DNA from: Saccopteryx bilineata
Taxonomy: Eukaryota > Chordata > Mammalia > Chiroptera > Emballonuridae
Reading direction: 5' to 3'
DNA length: 64,000 bases
Assembly (NCBI RefSeq): GCF_036850765.1
Contig: NC_089490.1
Coordinates: 289,956,982 to 290,020,981, forward strand
Part shown: positions 23,183 to 34,460 of the stretch, piece by piece
Layout: the number at the start of each line of letters is the position of its first letter
Numbering within the stretch: position 1 is the stretch's first letter
Translations under genes and position numbers: made by a program
The notes under the pieces: model-generated
What the model was told of the DNA's origin: nothing
The model's database searches: none
What the model saw: only the letters and a program-made list of their open reading frames with translations

Positions 23183-24555
23183 GGACAAAAAAATCAATTT
23201 AAGTATTTGTTTCAGTATGCTTGAGTTTCTGTATACATTATTGTCAATAACTTTCCAAAGAATTTATTAGGTACTGAATGGAGTTCACATCTACATTCTT
23301 GGTGGGGGCACCATAATTTGTAGGCGCTCATGTTATTACTTTTCATTTCCTAGAGATTAATAAATTAAAAGACAAATTATCCATTTCATTCGATATAAAT
23401 ACGTGAAGGAGAAAGATACCTGTATAAAGGGGAGGGGGTTGAAAAATGTTGAAAGCATACCATAGTCAGTATTTCATAGCAGTGATCAATCTCTGTTGGC
23501 AGTAACTGTGAAAACCCCCTGTCCCGCATGGAGAATTTTCTGTGATTACCCATCTGGCAACCTATTTCCATCCTTTAGGAATTCTCTTTTGCATTATCGT
23601 CCCTGGACTCTGGTTTTCCCCTGTAGAAGGATCTTTCTAGTCTATTATCCATTTTGGCCCCAACTAAAGTGGGCATGGAAGTCCACAGATGGAACAGTCT
23701 TTAAAGCCTAGTGATTACAGGCTTATGTATCCTTTGGGATATAGATCCCCTCAGAGGTTTTGATTTATTTATTTTGCATGATTCCCATAGTCGCAGATCA
23801 CATCTGGTCACAATTCTTGGGAGGCCAACTGAAACAGCAGGCTCGCAGTGACTAGGGAGAGCAGCATCATTAATCTCTTCTTTGCAGCTGAGCTGGCTCT
23901 CACTGTCTGGCCTTGAACTGGAGGCTCTTGAAAAAGACATTAAATGAAAATCCTATCTCCTGCTGCTTGGGCTTCAGAATCTTTGGCTTTTCCAACTTTG
24001 AGACCCAACATTACCAAAATTTCAATCAATTTAAATTGTAGCTCATATGCCTAGAAATGTTCTACAACAGAGAAGAACTCTCATTCATCTCTGCTTGCAA
24101 ATCAATTGATTTTTGCCTAAATCAGCCACTTCTTAGTATCTGCCAGAAGCATGAAGGAATGCCAAGAATTTTAGTTTTTCTAATCACTGTTATAGAATAA
24201 CAAGTTCAATACACACATGCTCTGTTTTCTAAGTTCCCATGGGTGACAATCTTACCACCTATATTGCCAATTCAGAGATAAACTTTCTACTTGCATTACA
24301 TAGTCTGCCTGCATGCCAACTACTGAGCCAATGCCACAGAATTTAGATTTTTGTTGTTGTTATGAGAGCATCATACTTCCCAGTATCAATTTTATGTCTT
24401 TATGATGTGTAAGTTAAGCCTCTGTTAACAAATGTTCCACTCTAAGATGGATTTGCTTTCTTCTTATGTAATTTCCAGAGTATGTTTTATGGTCCAGAGT
24501 GTGTAAAAAGTTCTGCTCTACAGACATTTAAATTCTTGAGATATCCTTATATTAT
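23183..24555. other. Unassigned, partly GC-richer sequence
   Basis: The 23480-24000 part is less AT-rich than its surroundings and carries opposing open frames of 61-79 codons. None shows a domain I recognise. It may be an old repeat that I cannot name, or unique sequence. Confidence 0.35.
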
Positions 24556-24568
24556 AAAACACTCCTAG

Positions 24569-24966
24569 GCCCTAGCCGTATGGCTCAGTGGTAGAGCGTC
24601 GGCCTGGCGTGCAGGGGTCCTGGGTTCGATTCCCAGCCAGGGCACATAGGAGAAGCGCCCATCTGCTTCTCCACCCCTCCCCCTCTCCTTCCTCTCTGTC
24701 TCTCTCTTCCCCTCCCGCAGCCAAGGCTCCATTGGAGCAAAAGATGGCCCGGGCGCTGGGGATGGCTCCTTGGCCTCTGCCCCAGGCGCTAGAGTGGCTC
24801 TGGTCGCAGCAGAGCGACGCCCGGAGGGGCAGAGCATCGCCCCCTGGTGGGCAGAGCGTCGCCCCTGATGGGCGTGCCGGGTGGATCCCGGTCAGGCGCA
24901 TGCGGGAGTCTGTCTGACTGTCCCGGTTTCCAGCTTCAAAAAAATACAAAAAAAAAAAAAAAAAAA
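24569..24966 (+). mobile_element. Bat tRNA-derived SINE, long family, duplicated-unit form
   Basis: A well-preserved copy with intact A box (TGGCTCAGTGGTAGAGC) and B box (GGTTCGATTCC). The body has two tandem copies of the 22-bp unit GGGCAGAGCATCGCCCCCTG-type at about 24828-24875, and a long A tail ends it. Flanks: aaaacactcctag at 24556-24568 and a near match (aaaaccactccttag) at about 24966-24980. The 90-133-codon frames on both strands are SINE sequence. Confidence 0.95.
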
Positions 24967-24980
24967 AAACCACTCCTTAG

Positions 24981-26433
24981 GGGTTAACCTAGCTTGCATT
25001 ACCAACTGACTCACTATTTCTGTCTTTTAGCCTATGAAAAGATGTGAAGAACAAGCATCTTTTTAAGGAGGTGCCCTGTATCTTTTCTACGGAAAATCCA
25101 TGGCCATAATTAGTCATAAATCTATATCTGTTTACAAACCAAGCTTAGAAATGTGTTTGCAAGAACTCAGTAGTTCTATTACAATGAAGAAAAATATTTT
25201 TGTGAAAAAAATTAACAGTTTCTGTCATATATCATAACAGAATTATTGACTTTTTACTGTGTTCCAGAATCTATATTAAGATGAACATCTACTATCTGTG
25301 AGTTACTCATTAATTTCTCTATGTATGAAATGAAACTTCTTAGCTCAATGTGATGGGCACAGTATTAAAATTATTATACCCATCTGTATTCTAGAACTAG
25401 GAAATCTTATTTATTATTACAAATATATATTTACTAATATAAAACATAATTATAGATTTTAAGACATAAAAATTATATTAGTAGTTACAATCATTTTATA
25501 AATAAGAAAACTGATTTTGAAAAGTAGCATATATATAAATTAATTCAGGATTCTGATGAGGAAACAAGTTTTTTAGAATCCCACCTGTTATTTAAGAAAC
25601 ATTTTTATTCATACAGTCAAACCTTTCCAGTCTCTCCAGTTTACCATTTCTTGCATAAAAACACAGAATTATTTTATATTTCCGGGTAGATTTTATTGCT
25701 ATTTATTCTTATGCATTTGACAAACTCTGGCATATACTCTGTGCTCTGCAAATAGTCTTACTAACAAAGCAAGAATTTAAAAAAAAAGACTGTAAGAATA
25801 CAAAGTTCAACAAGAAAGAAAATACAAAATACTTTAAATTGGTCATTTCAATAAGTAAAGTTTTTATTCAAAAATAGTAAGTAATCTTTCCAAAACAGTA
25901 ACAGACAGAAAACAGCCTTATTCTATTAAAAATATGAATAAAATAACTTCTTCTAAGATAATTTTTTTTATGTTTTTACCAGAAATAATGTTTTTTCCCC
26001 TTTGACCAATTTATCTCTTAGCTGACAAAACTGTCTTACTTTCTTTGTCTACTATAAAAAGCATTTATCCATTTACTCAAATTTCCCTCCTAAAACTAAA
26101 ATTATACTTATTGTTTGTTTTTAAACCCACAATATCTTCATAATTTTCTAAATGTTAGTTTTGCTCCATAGTCCATTAAAAAGCAGTAGTTATTAAAAAA
26201 AATCACTGACCTATTTCTAAGGTTCCAGGTTATGTACTACACCAATTTCTTAAAGTATCTATAAATAAATAATCACCTAAGCAGGGATTTCTTCTCTACA
26301 CAGGGATTTGTTTTTAAAATACTTCTCCATGATAACTGTACCATATTTGTATCTTAATTATCCAACATGTTGAGTATGCAATGTTCAGTCAAAAGAAATG
26401 TATCAAAGTAGGATAACCAAAAACATCTACTAT
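24981..26433. other. AT-rich unassigned sequence
   Basis: About 1.45 kb, strongly AT-rich, with no gene-like signal. Confidence 0.45.
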
Positions 26434-26448
26434 AAATTTCATAAGTAG

Positions 26449-26848
26449 GGCCCTGGCCGGTTGGCTCAGCGGTAGAGCGTCGGCCTAGCGTGCGGAGGAC
26501 CCGGGTTCGATTCCCGGCCAGGGCACACAGGAGAAGCGCCCATTTGCTTCTCCACCCCTCCGCCGCGCTTTCCTCTCTGTCTCTCTCTTCCCCTCCCGCA
26601 GCCAAGGCTCCATTGGAGCAAAGATGGCCCGGGCGCTGGGGATGGCTCTGTGGCCTCTGCCCCAGGCGCTATAGTGGCTCTGGTCGCAACATGGCGATGC
26701 CCAGGATGGGCAGAGCATCGCCCCCTGGTGGGCAGAGCATCGCCCCTGGTGGGCGTGCCGGGTGGATCCCGGTCGGGCGCATGCGGGAGTCTGTCTGACT
26801 GTCTCTCCCTGTTTCCAGCTTCAGAAAAATGAAAAAGAAAAAAAAAAA
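26449..26848 (+). mobile_element. Bat tRNA-derived SINE, long family, duplicated-unit form, with TSD
   Basis: Another well-preserved copy. Head at 26449-26525 with A and B boxes, CT-rich segment, body with two 22-bp units at about 26705-26752, and tail to 26848. TSD: aaatttcataagtag at 26434-26448 against aaatttcatgagtga at 26849-26863. The 157-codon minus frame and the shorter frames here are SINE-derived. Confidence 0.95.
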
Positions 26849-26863
26849 AAATTTCATGAGTGA

Positions 26864-27495
26864 TCATCAAATACCTACACATCCATATAAGGACCCTTAA
26901 GTGAAGAAGACAAAGGACACAGAGAGGAAGAGATGACACCTTTCAGAGAAGTCCGGAAGAGAGAAAGTTTTGTTGGAAACTGGTGATTTGAAGGAGACTG
27001 CACAGAAAACCAAGATTGGTATTGACCTTTACTAACACTACTAAGTAATAAAACAAAGTCATGTCTAAATATAAGGACATATAAATTATTATAGTATAGA
27101 TATGTTATATACATTTATAAATCAGTAAGTTTTACATATTATTTTAAATTTTTATGTAAACACAGAAACTTTGAATTTTGGAATTACTCAAAGATAAGTA
27201 TGATTTTGATTATTTTTAATGCTAAAAGATGATTATATATCAATACTATTTAAACAGAGTAAATAAATTTTTTTTCTAAATAGAAAGTGGACTATCATAC
27301 TAGATATAATATATCATTTCAACGGCAATTTATCAGCATAGCTAAAATTTTTCTAAAATTACCAAAGAAGTACTCTGTATAATATTCACTCTATATAAAT
27401 ATGTTCCATAAATGATCTGGGTTTTTCCCATAATTTCTGTCTACCTAATATTATAATCAAAATTATATGCTCTGGCAATGTTATTAACTATATGT
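26864..27495. other. Unassigned AT-rich sequence
   Basis: No gene or clear repeat is identified. Confidence 0.4.
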
Positions 27496-27870
27496 GTGTG
27501 CCCCTTTCCATAATTCCTACGTTGATGCTCTAATCCCAAGTGTGGCTGTATGTGGAAGTGTGATATCTAAGGAAGTAATTAAAGTTTAATGAGTGGTGTC
27601 TTAATTTGATAGAATTAATATCTCAATAAAAAATACTAGAGAACTCACTCTTTCTCTATATGTTATGTACAAAGAAAAGTCAAGAGAGGACACAGCAAGC
27701 AGGCAGCCGTCTGCAAGCCAGAAAGCAAGCTCGCACCGGAAACTGATAGTGCGAACCGGAAACACTCTGCTCTCAAATATCTAGAATTGTGAGAAAACTA
27801 ATTTTTATTGTTTAAGGAACCCAGTGGTGGTATTTTGTCATGGCATTCTAAGATGCCTAAAACAAGCAAT
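27496..27870 (+). mobile_element. MLT1/MST-class MaLR LTR, forward
   Basis: Ordered phrases 'ttgatgctctaatcccaagt', 'gaggacacagcaagcaggca', 'gccgtctgcaagccag', 'tctagaattgtgagaaaact' and 'gtggtattttgtcatggc' match a MaLR LTR. A short internal duplication near 27733-27763 repeats 'accggaaac'. Confidence 0.85.
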
Positions 27871-28391
27871 TATGTTATTCTTTGGCTTAAGTGTATTATA
27901 GAAGCTAGTTTGTGATAACAGCATGGATCTCTTTAACAATTAGATACATAAAGAAATATTATCAAATTATGCAAATATTATTAATTTTTTTAAAATTACA
28001 CAAATAGCAAATAAAACAAAATTTTTCATATGCTGTCTTCAGGCTCCCACTGCAAATCACAATAAAGTCATAAGATCTGCTTATATATAAATACCCAAAT
28101 GATTGCTATTCTAGTAAATAATTCACACATAGAAATACTTTTTCCACTTTTTGCACATGCACATAAACACTTATGAGAAAGATTTGAAGATAGCACTTGC
28201 TTGTGCTTAAGCTAACATAATTATGGTTATGCATATTTCATTAAATTCTTCTGTCAATACATCTGCAATATGATGTGAAAATTCTAGGTAAAATATACAT
28301 GCTCATATATCTAGATTATTAAATATATAGTTACTTATGTTTTGAGATTCAGTTTTTAATGAGCATATGTGCAATGGAAAGGAGGAGGTTA

Positions 28392-28435
28392 CACACACAT
28401 GCAAACACACACACACACACACATACACACATGCA
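28392..28435. repeat. (AC)n microsatellite
   Basis: Imperfect AC run with a pure core of about 20 bp. Confidence 0.95.
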
Positions 28436-28479
28436 ATGCTCTGAACATCATGCAAGCGTTTTACAATTCAAATCAATTT

Positions 28480-29249
28480 TGACACTCTACCCAGAGACAG
28501 CATCAAATTCAACAAGTTGAGAGCTTAGTCCTACAAGATTGAACTCCACCCTACTACAGTCACCAATCACAAGTCCACAAGTTTCTGAATAATGGCCATA
28601 GATTAGAGACCCCAAAGATCCCCTCCTCAGTGTTCAAAGATCAGGGTTTTGTTTCCTTTACTTCTGACTAACTGGCTATAAACTAGAGGTTCTTAGGACC
28701 TATTCTTTGGATTTGATAAATTTGCTAGGGCAGCTCATAGAATTCAGGAAAATATTTTACTAACTAAATCACCTGATTAATACAAAAGGATATAACTCTG
28801 GGACAGCTGTAAGAAAGAAATACATAGGGCAAGGTATGGGCAAAGGTCACAGAAGTTTCACGCTCTCTCTAGGTATGCCATTCTCTCCAAATCTACACCT
28901 GTTAACCAACACAGAAGCTCTCTAAAACCCATAATTCTGGGTGTTTCTGAAAGTTTCATTAGGTAAACATGTTGATTAAATCATTATTAACTGGGAATTG
29001 ACTTAACCTCCTGCTCCTTCCTCTTCACTTCCCAAAGGTAGGAGATGAGACTGAAATTTACAGTCTTCTAATCACCTGGTTGGTTCTTCTGGCAATCTGC
29101 CCCAGCTTTTGGTGGGTTCCAAAAGTCACCTCATTAACAAGACAGAGAACAAATTTATCACTCTCATCATTAATAACATTTTAAGGATTTTAAGAGCTCT
29201 GAACCAGAAACTGGAGAAACCTCAAATGTAAATCATTTATTTTGCCACA
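28480..29249 (-). mobile_element. Old ERVL-type LTR (MER21/MLT2-like), reverse
   Basis: Recognised from 'gctagggcagctcatagaat', 'tacatagggcaaggtatggg', 'tttcattaggtaaacatgtt', 'aatcacctggttggttcttc' and 'taagagctctgaaccagaaa' in the antisense order expected for an ERVL LTR. On the minus strand it would start TGTGGC near 29249. The left edge at the TG near 28480 is a guess, and no TSD was found. No internal retroviral sequence is attached. The family name is tentative. Confidence 0.6.
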
Positions 29250-30400
29250 CATATCCCAGTAGTCATCTTGAAAATGCAGAAATAAGAAATAAATCTTCGG
29301 GAAATTTATGTACCTCATCAATTTAATAAATTTTAGTTCCGATTTGTTCTGAAACAACACATAAGATTCAGCTGCCTGTGATTCACCTTCTAATGCTTAC
29401 AAATAAAACAATGCAAAAATTCAATGCTGTGAGTAATAATATTCTAGATCTTAGCTTTAAGATAATGGAACCCTGAATTTTAGGAGATTCCTCTATTTTG
29501 ATTATGTAATGTGAATCTGATTATTAAATTATATTTGCATTCTTTTGAACTTCCAAAGTAATCACAGCAATCTAAGTTTAAGTTGTGTATTTTTACATTA
29601 GGATATAATCCATTAAAAGTGATATGGAAGAGTTGTCTATGGTGCTTACTAGTTATTTCTCCACTCCATCATCCAGATTAAAGACTATTTGTTCCTGACT
29701 ATACAAATATTGAAATTCAAGATCTGCTAACATATAATATTAGCTTACAAACTAAATAAAATAAAAACAGCAGGAGTATCACTGTCCTGTTTTACAAAGT
29801 AATAATTAGATTCCAACTAAAATGAAAATAAGTGCAAGATAATCAAACTGAGAATAAATACTCAGAACAATAATTATATCTATTAACTTACTGTCCTTTT
29901 ATAGCAATATTCTTTTCAGAAGGAGCTTCCAAAGAAACATAGTTTTATGGAGAGAAAAATGGAGGGCACAGCATTATACGTAAATATAACTAGGAACTAT
30001 ATCTGGTGACAAAATTGGTCATATCCTGACTTACGAAGGAATGTTATTATCTTCAAGGCCCTTAAGAGTAGTCTCAATTGTACTTTCTGGGTTTGTTTTC
30101 TTTTGTTTAGCCTCAACCCTTGCCATAACTTTAAAAAAATTCTTGACTAGCAATAGATTAGAGAGGAGATTGAATTTTTATTCTGTTCTCAGTTTTAAAA
30201 ATTTTACAATTCAAGTTACAGCTTACTGCTTATATTAAAACAAAATGTAACTATTAGTTCTTTGAGCTAATAGTATGACAACCATAGCAACATTTTACAT
30301 ACTTGGAACTCTTGAACAAAATATAGTTGCAAGGACACAGGTTAAAAAATCAGGCTTATATTTCTAGGGAGTGAGGGGGTTGAGAAAGAGCTTACAAAAA
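29250..30400. other. Unassigned AT-rich sequence
   Basis: A 65-codon frame at 30041-30238 has a hydrophobic run near its start (about residues 12-32) but no other support. Nothing else is seen. Confidence 0.4.
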
Positions 30401-30401
30401 T

Positions 30402-30525
30402 ACAGGGTAGGGCAAAAGTAGGTTTACAGTTGTTTGTATGAAAAATAATACAATAATTAACAAATAATATAAGAATAAACTGGTTTATACACTCACAGCT
30501 GTAACTTTTCTTTTGCTCCATCTTG
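30402..30525. mobile_element. Mariner-like MITE
   Basis: A short non-coding element of about 124 bp with terminal inverted repeats. The left end is cagggtagggcaaaagtagg, followed by tttacagttg. The right end, cagctgtaacttttctttt then gctccatcttg, is its diverged inverted complement. The left end abuts a TA, as for Tc1/mariner insertion; the right TA has decayed. There is no transposase. Confidence 0.75.
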
Positions 30526-31020
30526 TGAAAACTACTGATGATGGTATTCAGTAAATTGATAATATATGTTATAGAGAAAAAAAATTAATCAGAGGGCCAA
30601 ATAAGGATTTCTGGGGATAAATTTCTATTTCAGATTGGTTGTCCTGGAAAGCCTTCCTTCACATTAATTTGTGAGCAGGTATAATCTTTCCCTTCCCTGG
30701 TTTTCAACTAATTTTTATTGTACAAATTTGTCCCTTATGTACTAATTTCTAGTCTTTCAGATCTCTGAAACCATAAGATCTGCTGGAAACAATAAAATCT
30801 CTCCCTATAAAATTTAGTCAACTCTGGTACTCCTTACTTGCTGTTTGTTTTTACATGGAAAAGCCTAACCTTGATTAAACGATAACTCTACTGAACGAGT
30901 TATTCATTCAGTAGAAAGTGCTGAGGAAAATATACATGCACACGCTCGCACAAACCGTGTTGACTGATGTCACTTTAAATACATGAATGTGGTCACAAGA
31001 GGACTCTTAACCCTGCTTTG
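30526..31020. other. Unassigned sequence
   Basis: No gene or repeat recognised. Confidence 0.4.
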
Positions 31021-31230
31021 TGAGTACAGCTGTCCTCCATTATCTGTGGTTTCACTCTTTGATATTTTAGTTAACCCTGGTCAACTGAGGTCCTAAAATA
31101 GTCAATAAGAAACTTTAGAAATAAACAATTCATAAATTTTAAATTGTGTACAATTCTGAAAAGTGGTGAAATCTCATGCAGTCAGGCTTCATTCCAAGTA
31201 GGATGAAAAGCAGTCCTTTGCCAGTGTTTC
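31021..31230 (+). mobile_element. Tigger-like DNA transposon, left part
   Basis: Starts with the Tigger-like end 'acagctgtcctccattatct' and continues with 'taaccctggtcaactgaggt', 'agaaataaacaattcataaa' and 'tttaaattgtgtac'. It is interrupted at about 31230 and resumes at about 32161. Confidence 0.75.
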
Positions 31231-32160
31231 TGTTAGTGCAGGTAGCTAGATATTAATAAAGGGAGGGGAAAGTAAGGAGAATCAGACACTATTAGGCTTG
31301 GTAAACTAGGGAGCTAAACTGGACAATAAGCCTGCTTACTTCTCTAAGAAATTACAGGGGATTGCAGCCTTCCCTCACCAAGGGGGTTAGCAACCCACCT
31401 CTCTGTGGAGGGAGGCAAAGCCAGTTTTTTGATCTCTTCAGGATACAGCTGGCCCATTTACTCAGACTACAGTTGAGGAATAAACAGCAGGAGAAATTCC
31501 TCTGCTGGCCACATGCCCTGTAGAAGTCAAGATGGTGCAGGGGAGATGCTCATACTATGAAACATGTACAATAGGAATCAAGATGACCACCACAGAGGCC
31601 TATAAGTCTAGGCTGGGAAAAGGATCAGATTGGATAGGGAAACAAAATCCAGAAAATCTAAGAAATGGATTGGAAATTTTAGTTTAAAGAAGCACTGGTC
31701 CTTCCCAAGTCTGAGATAATATAACCCAAGATTAACAAAGAGTTAGAGCTTCTCTCTCTCTTTCTCTCCTCTCTCTTGCCTGTTGACACAGGCATGCCCC
31801 ATGCATTTGTGTATTCTCTCTCCATAGCCTCCATGTGATCATAGCAGTTATGCAGACTCCAGGTGGGGGACTAGGGATAGTGCCAGCCAGAGCACAACCA
31901 GAAACACAGGAGCTACTACCCAGATGGGGACATGACATGGACTGAAAACATTTATGGAGACTGGCCTTTCTCCTGGGTCTGATGAAAATTAAGCTGAACT
32001 TTTTCTATGGCAGGAAGTGCAGAGATGAGGCATTGGAAACATGGGAGCAACCTTCTACCTCAGTTCTATCAAATCTTACCAGCAAGTCACAACCTCCCAC
32101 ACATAAGTCTCCTGGAATGCTTTTCTTCTGACTCTTGAAAAAACACAATTCACACCAGCA
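31231..32160. mobile_element. LTR-like insertion within the Tigger-like element
   Basis: About 930 bp that breaks the Tigger-like sequence. It begins TGTTAG and ends CA, compatible with LTR ends. Composition is richer in G+C than the surroundings. There is an AATAAA at about 31254-31259 (early in plus orientation) and a CT-rich run at 31750-31780. I could not find a convincing TSD or a TATA/polyA order, so LTR identity and orientation are unproven. The 68-codon minus frame here is not supported. Confidence 0.5.
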
Positions 32161-32460
32161 TTGTCTCCACCCTCGTGCCTTCCTTGCCTCTTAGTCACTT
32201 AGTTGTTTCTTCTGTTATCAAATTGATATTTAAAGAATTTCAGTGCCTGTGTTCAAGTAATTCTCATTTTACTTGATAATGGCCACAGAGATGATGCTGT
32301 TAATTCAGGTATGCCAAAGAAAAGTCATAATGATCTCTCCTTTGAAAAAGAATGTTAGTATAACAAAAATAAACAACCCATAGTTTATAAGGTTCAGTAC
32401 TATCCATAGTTGAAGGCATTCATATGGATCCTTGCAAATGAGGGGAGACTAGTCTACATT
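32161..32460 (+). mobile_element. Tigger-like DNA transposon, right part
   Basis: Contains 'cagtgcctgtgttcaagtaa', 'atttacttgataatgg'-type sequence and 'ggtatgccaaagaaaagtca'. The terminus is 'ttgcaaatgaggggagacta', the inverted counterpart of the left end. The missing middle means no transposase. Confidence 0.75.
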
Positions 32461-32604
32461 AAGTTTTAATCTATTTACTTGAAGATATGTCATAGGTATC
32501 CAACTGTGTGCAAAACAAAATACTAATAATGGAAAAAAATAAATATTTCTATATTAGTGGTCATACATTCCATTTTTCTTGCAAATTTGTAAGCCCTTTT
32601 AAAA

Positions 32605-32970
32605 ACATACAATGGAATATTCTTCAGACTTAAAAAAGAAGGAAATATGTGACAATTTGGATGAATCTGGAGGACATTATGCTGGGGGAAAAAAAAAACA
32701 ATAAACTATTCACAGAAGAACAAGTAGTCCCTGGTTTCATTTCTCTGGGGCATCTAAAAAAGTAAAATTCATAGAAAGAGAAGCTAGGAAGGTAATTGGC
32801 AAGTGCTGGGGGAAGAGAAAGGAGTTGTCCTTCAATGGTACAAAGTTTCAGTTACACAAGATAAATTAATTCTAGAGATCTGCCTTACAGTTTTTATTTA
32901 AAATACTGTATAGTACACTTAATAATTTCTTAAAAGAGCTGATTTCATCTGTTTTTACCATAATTAAAAA
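32605..32970 (+). mobile_element. Old L1M 3' end, forward
   Basis: Starts with 'caatggaatattcttcagac' (end of ORF2), continues with 'gatgaatctggaggacatta', 'agtgctgggggaagagaaag' and 'aatggtacaaagtttcagtt', and ends in an A-rich stretch. This is the usual order of an L1M terminus. Confidence 0.8.
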
Positions 32971-33799
32971 ACTTTACTTAATTCTCATATAATGTATCTA
33001 TCTGTCCATTGCATATTTTCTAGATTATTGACTTCCCATTAGAATGATAAATTTGGTTTCTGTTCATAGTAATTACTATTTCATGTTAATTAATGAAGAT
33101 AAGAATATCTGATTTTTTTAGTAATATTTTGATTTTTACATGTTTTTATACTGTATTCAGAAACCGACATTCAAGCAATTACTATACAAGTGGATGAGAT
33201 ATTTGGTAATATCTCACAATTACATTACATTTAGACTACATCTCTGAAGTTTAAATTCAAGATTTTGTTTTATTCCTGACCTTGTTATTTAAACCTTTTA
33301 CTAGTGAAGTTTTTTTTTATTTTGAGATTTAAAAGTAAAGAATGATTATATCCACTCATGTAATCTATTTATGTTTTCAAATGAAGTTTCTTATATAATC
33401 AATATATATATTTTTTGTCTCTCAGATGTTATCTTGCAATTGAAATAAGAATCCAGAAGGCAAGGATGTTCCTCTCATTTATAACTATGACATTATTCAA
33501 TGGTAAGCATAAGAAGAATCTTTAATCTCCTTGTTAGCAAAGAGACAGTAAATCAGAACAGAATACTAAATATGTAATTTTGATAGATTAAGTAGGATTA
33601 ATACTTAGTCTAAGAAACACTGTGTTTTTGCACATTTAGCTGATCATTTGAGCTACAAGAAAGTTTGATTTAATAGATCATTTACTTAACCTGTCAACTC
33701 TAAAACTTTCTGAGCTAAATCATTTAGCTCCCAGTAATAATGAAGAATGAAGAAGAAACTACAAATGAATCATACAGGAAATTATTAGCATATGCCTAC
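32971..33799. other. AT-rich unassigned sequence
   Basis: No gene-like or repeat signal that I can name. Confidence 0.4.
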
Positions 33800-34330
33800 A
33801 TATAATCAGCTTTAGGCCTTCACGTCCTTGTTATGCAGTACATGAGAGATGAAAGGTCTCATGCCAATGGTTCACTCAGTCTTTATTTAGCCCACTGTGA
33901 CATTGTGGATGATAGTCTAAGTACTGAAAGGTTGATCAAGGCTTACTAATATAAACATATAAAAATGTCTTAATTGGACTACCAGTTGACACTGGGTAGG
34001 AGAAACCTGGCTGGGCATTAAGGTGACAAAGATGTATGAAAGACTAAGGGCAAGGCATGATGGGGGAATGACGGAATGTTTTTGAGAAAAATCAGGCAAA
34101 TTGGGAATATTTTCTGCCATGTTCACTGCGTATAAAACCCAGGCTAAGATTGAGTGTGATTAGAGCTAGAAATGTCTGGCATATGTTTCTTTCTCTAACT
34201 GACCTGGTGGCATATTCGGATTTCTTCAGCTCTCCATAACAGATGTCCTCCCTTTGCTTTGGATTGAAATAAAGAGGCTGTAGAAGTTAGACTTTATTGA
34301 GCACAGACCTTAACACCAGGGTATCTGATG
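33800..34330 (+). mobile_element. Probable old ERVL-type LTR, forward
   Basis: A TATA box (gcgtataaaacccagg) lies at about 34128-34143. Roughly 135 bp later an AATAAA follows 'ctttgcttt' at about 34269-34274. The phrase 'taattggactaccagttgac' and 'ggtaggagaaacctggctgg' precede. This promoter-to-polyA spacing is what an LTR U3-R-U5 shows, and the text resembles LTR16/LTR33-type ERVL LTRs. The ends are not defined. A 69-codon minus frame at 33917-34126 lies within it. Confidence 0.5.
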
Positions 34331-34460
34331 TAGTTTACTCGTTCTCTGGTCTTGACCAAGTTTCTTAAATTTTGTATGCCTCAGTTTTTCCTTTTGTAAA
34401 ACACGTAATAAAAGTACCTAATTTATGGTGTTTGAGAAAGATATTAAATAAGCTTTTATT
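34331..34460 (-). repeat. MIR SINE fragment
   Basis: The order 'cttgaccaagtttcttaaat', 'gcctcagtttttccttttgt' and 'aataaaagtacctaatttat' is the antisense-type MIR core pattern (a decayed 'cctcagtttcctcatctgt'). Confidence 0.7.

Noticed and set aside
24569..24640. tRNA gene
   Set aside because: The A and B boxes belong to the tRNA-derived head of a SINE, with the SINE body, A tail and TSD following. The same applies to all similar heads in the window.
26466..26939. 157-codon minus-strand coding gene
   Set aside because: It is the antisense of the bat SINE at 26449-26848. Near-identical frames recur at 43780-44169 and 48733-49281, which are also SINE or LTR sequence.
28392..28435. CRISPR-like or regulatory repeat array
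   Set aside because: It is a simple dinucleotide repeat with no spacers.
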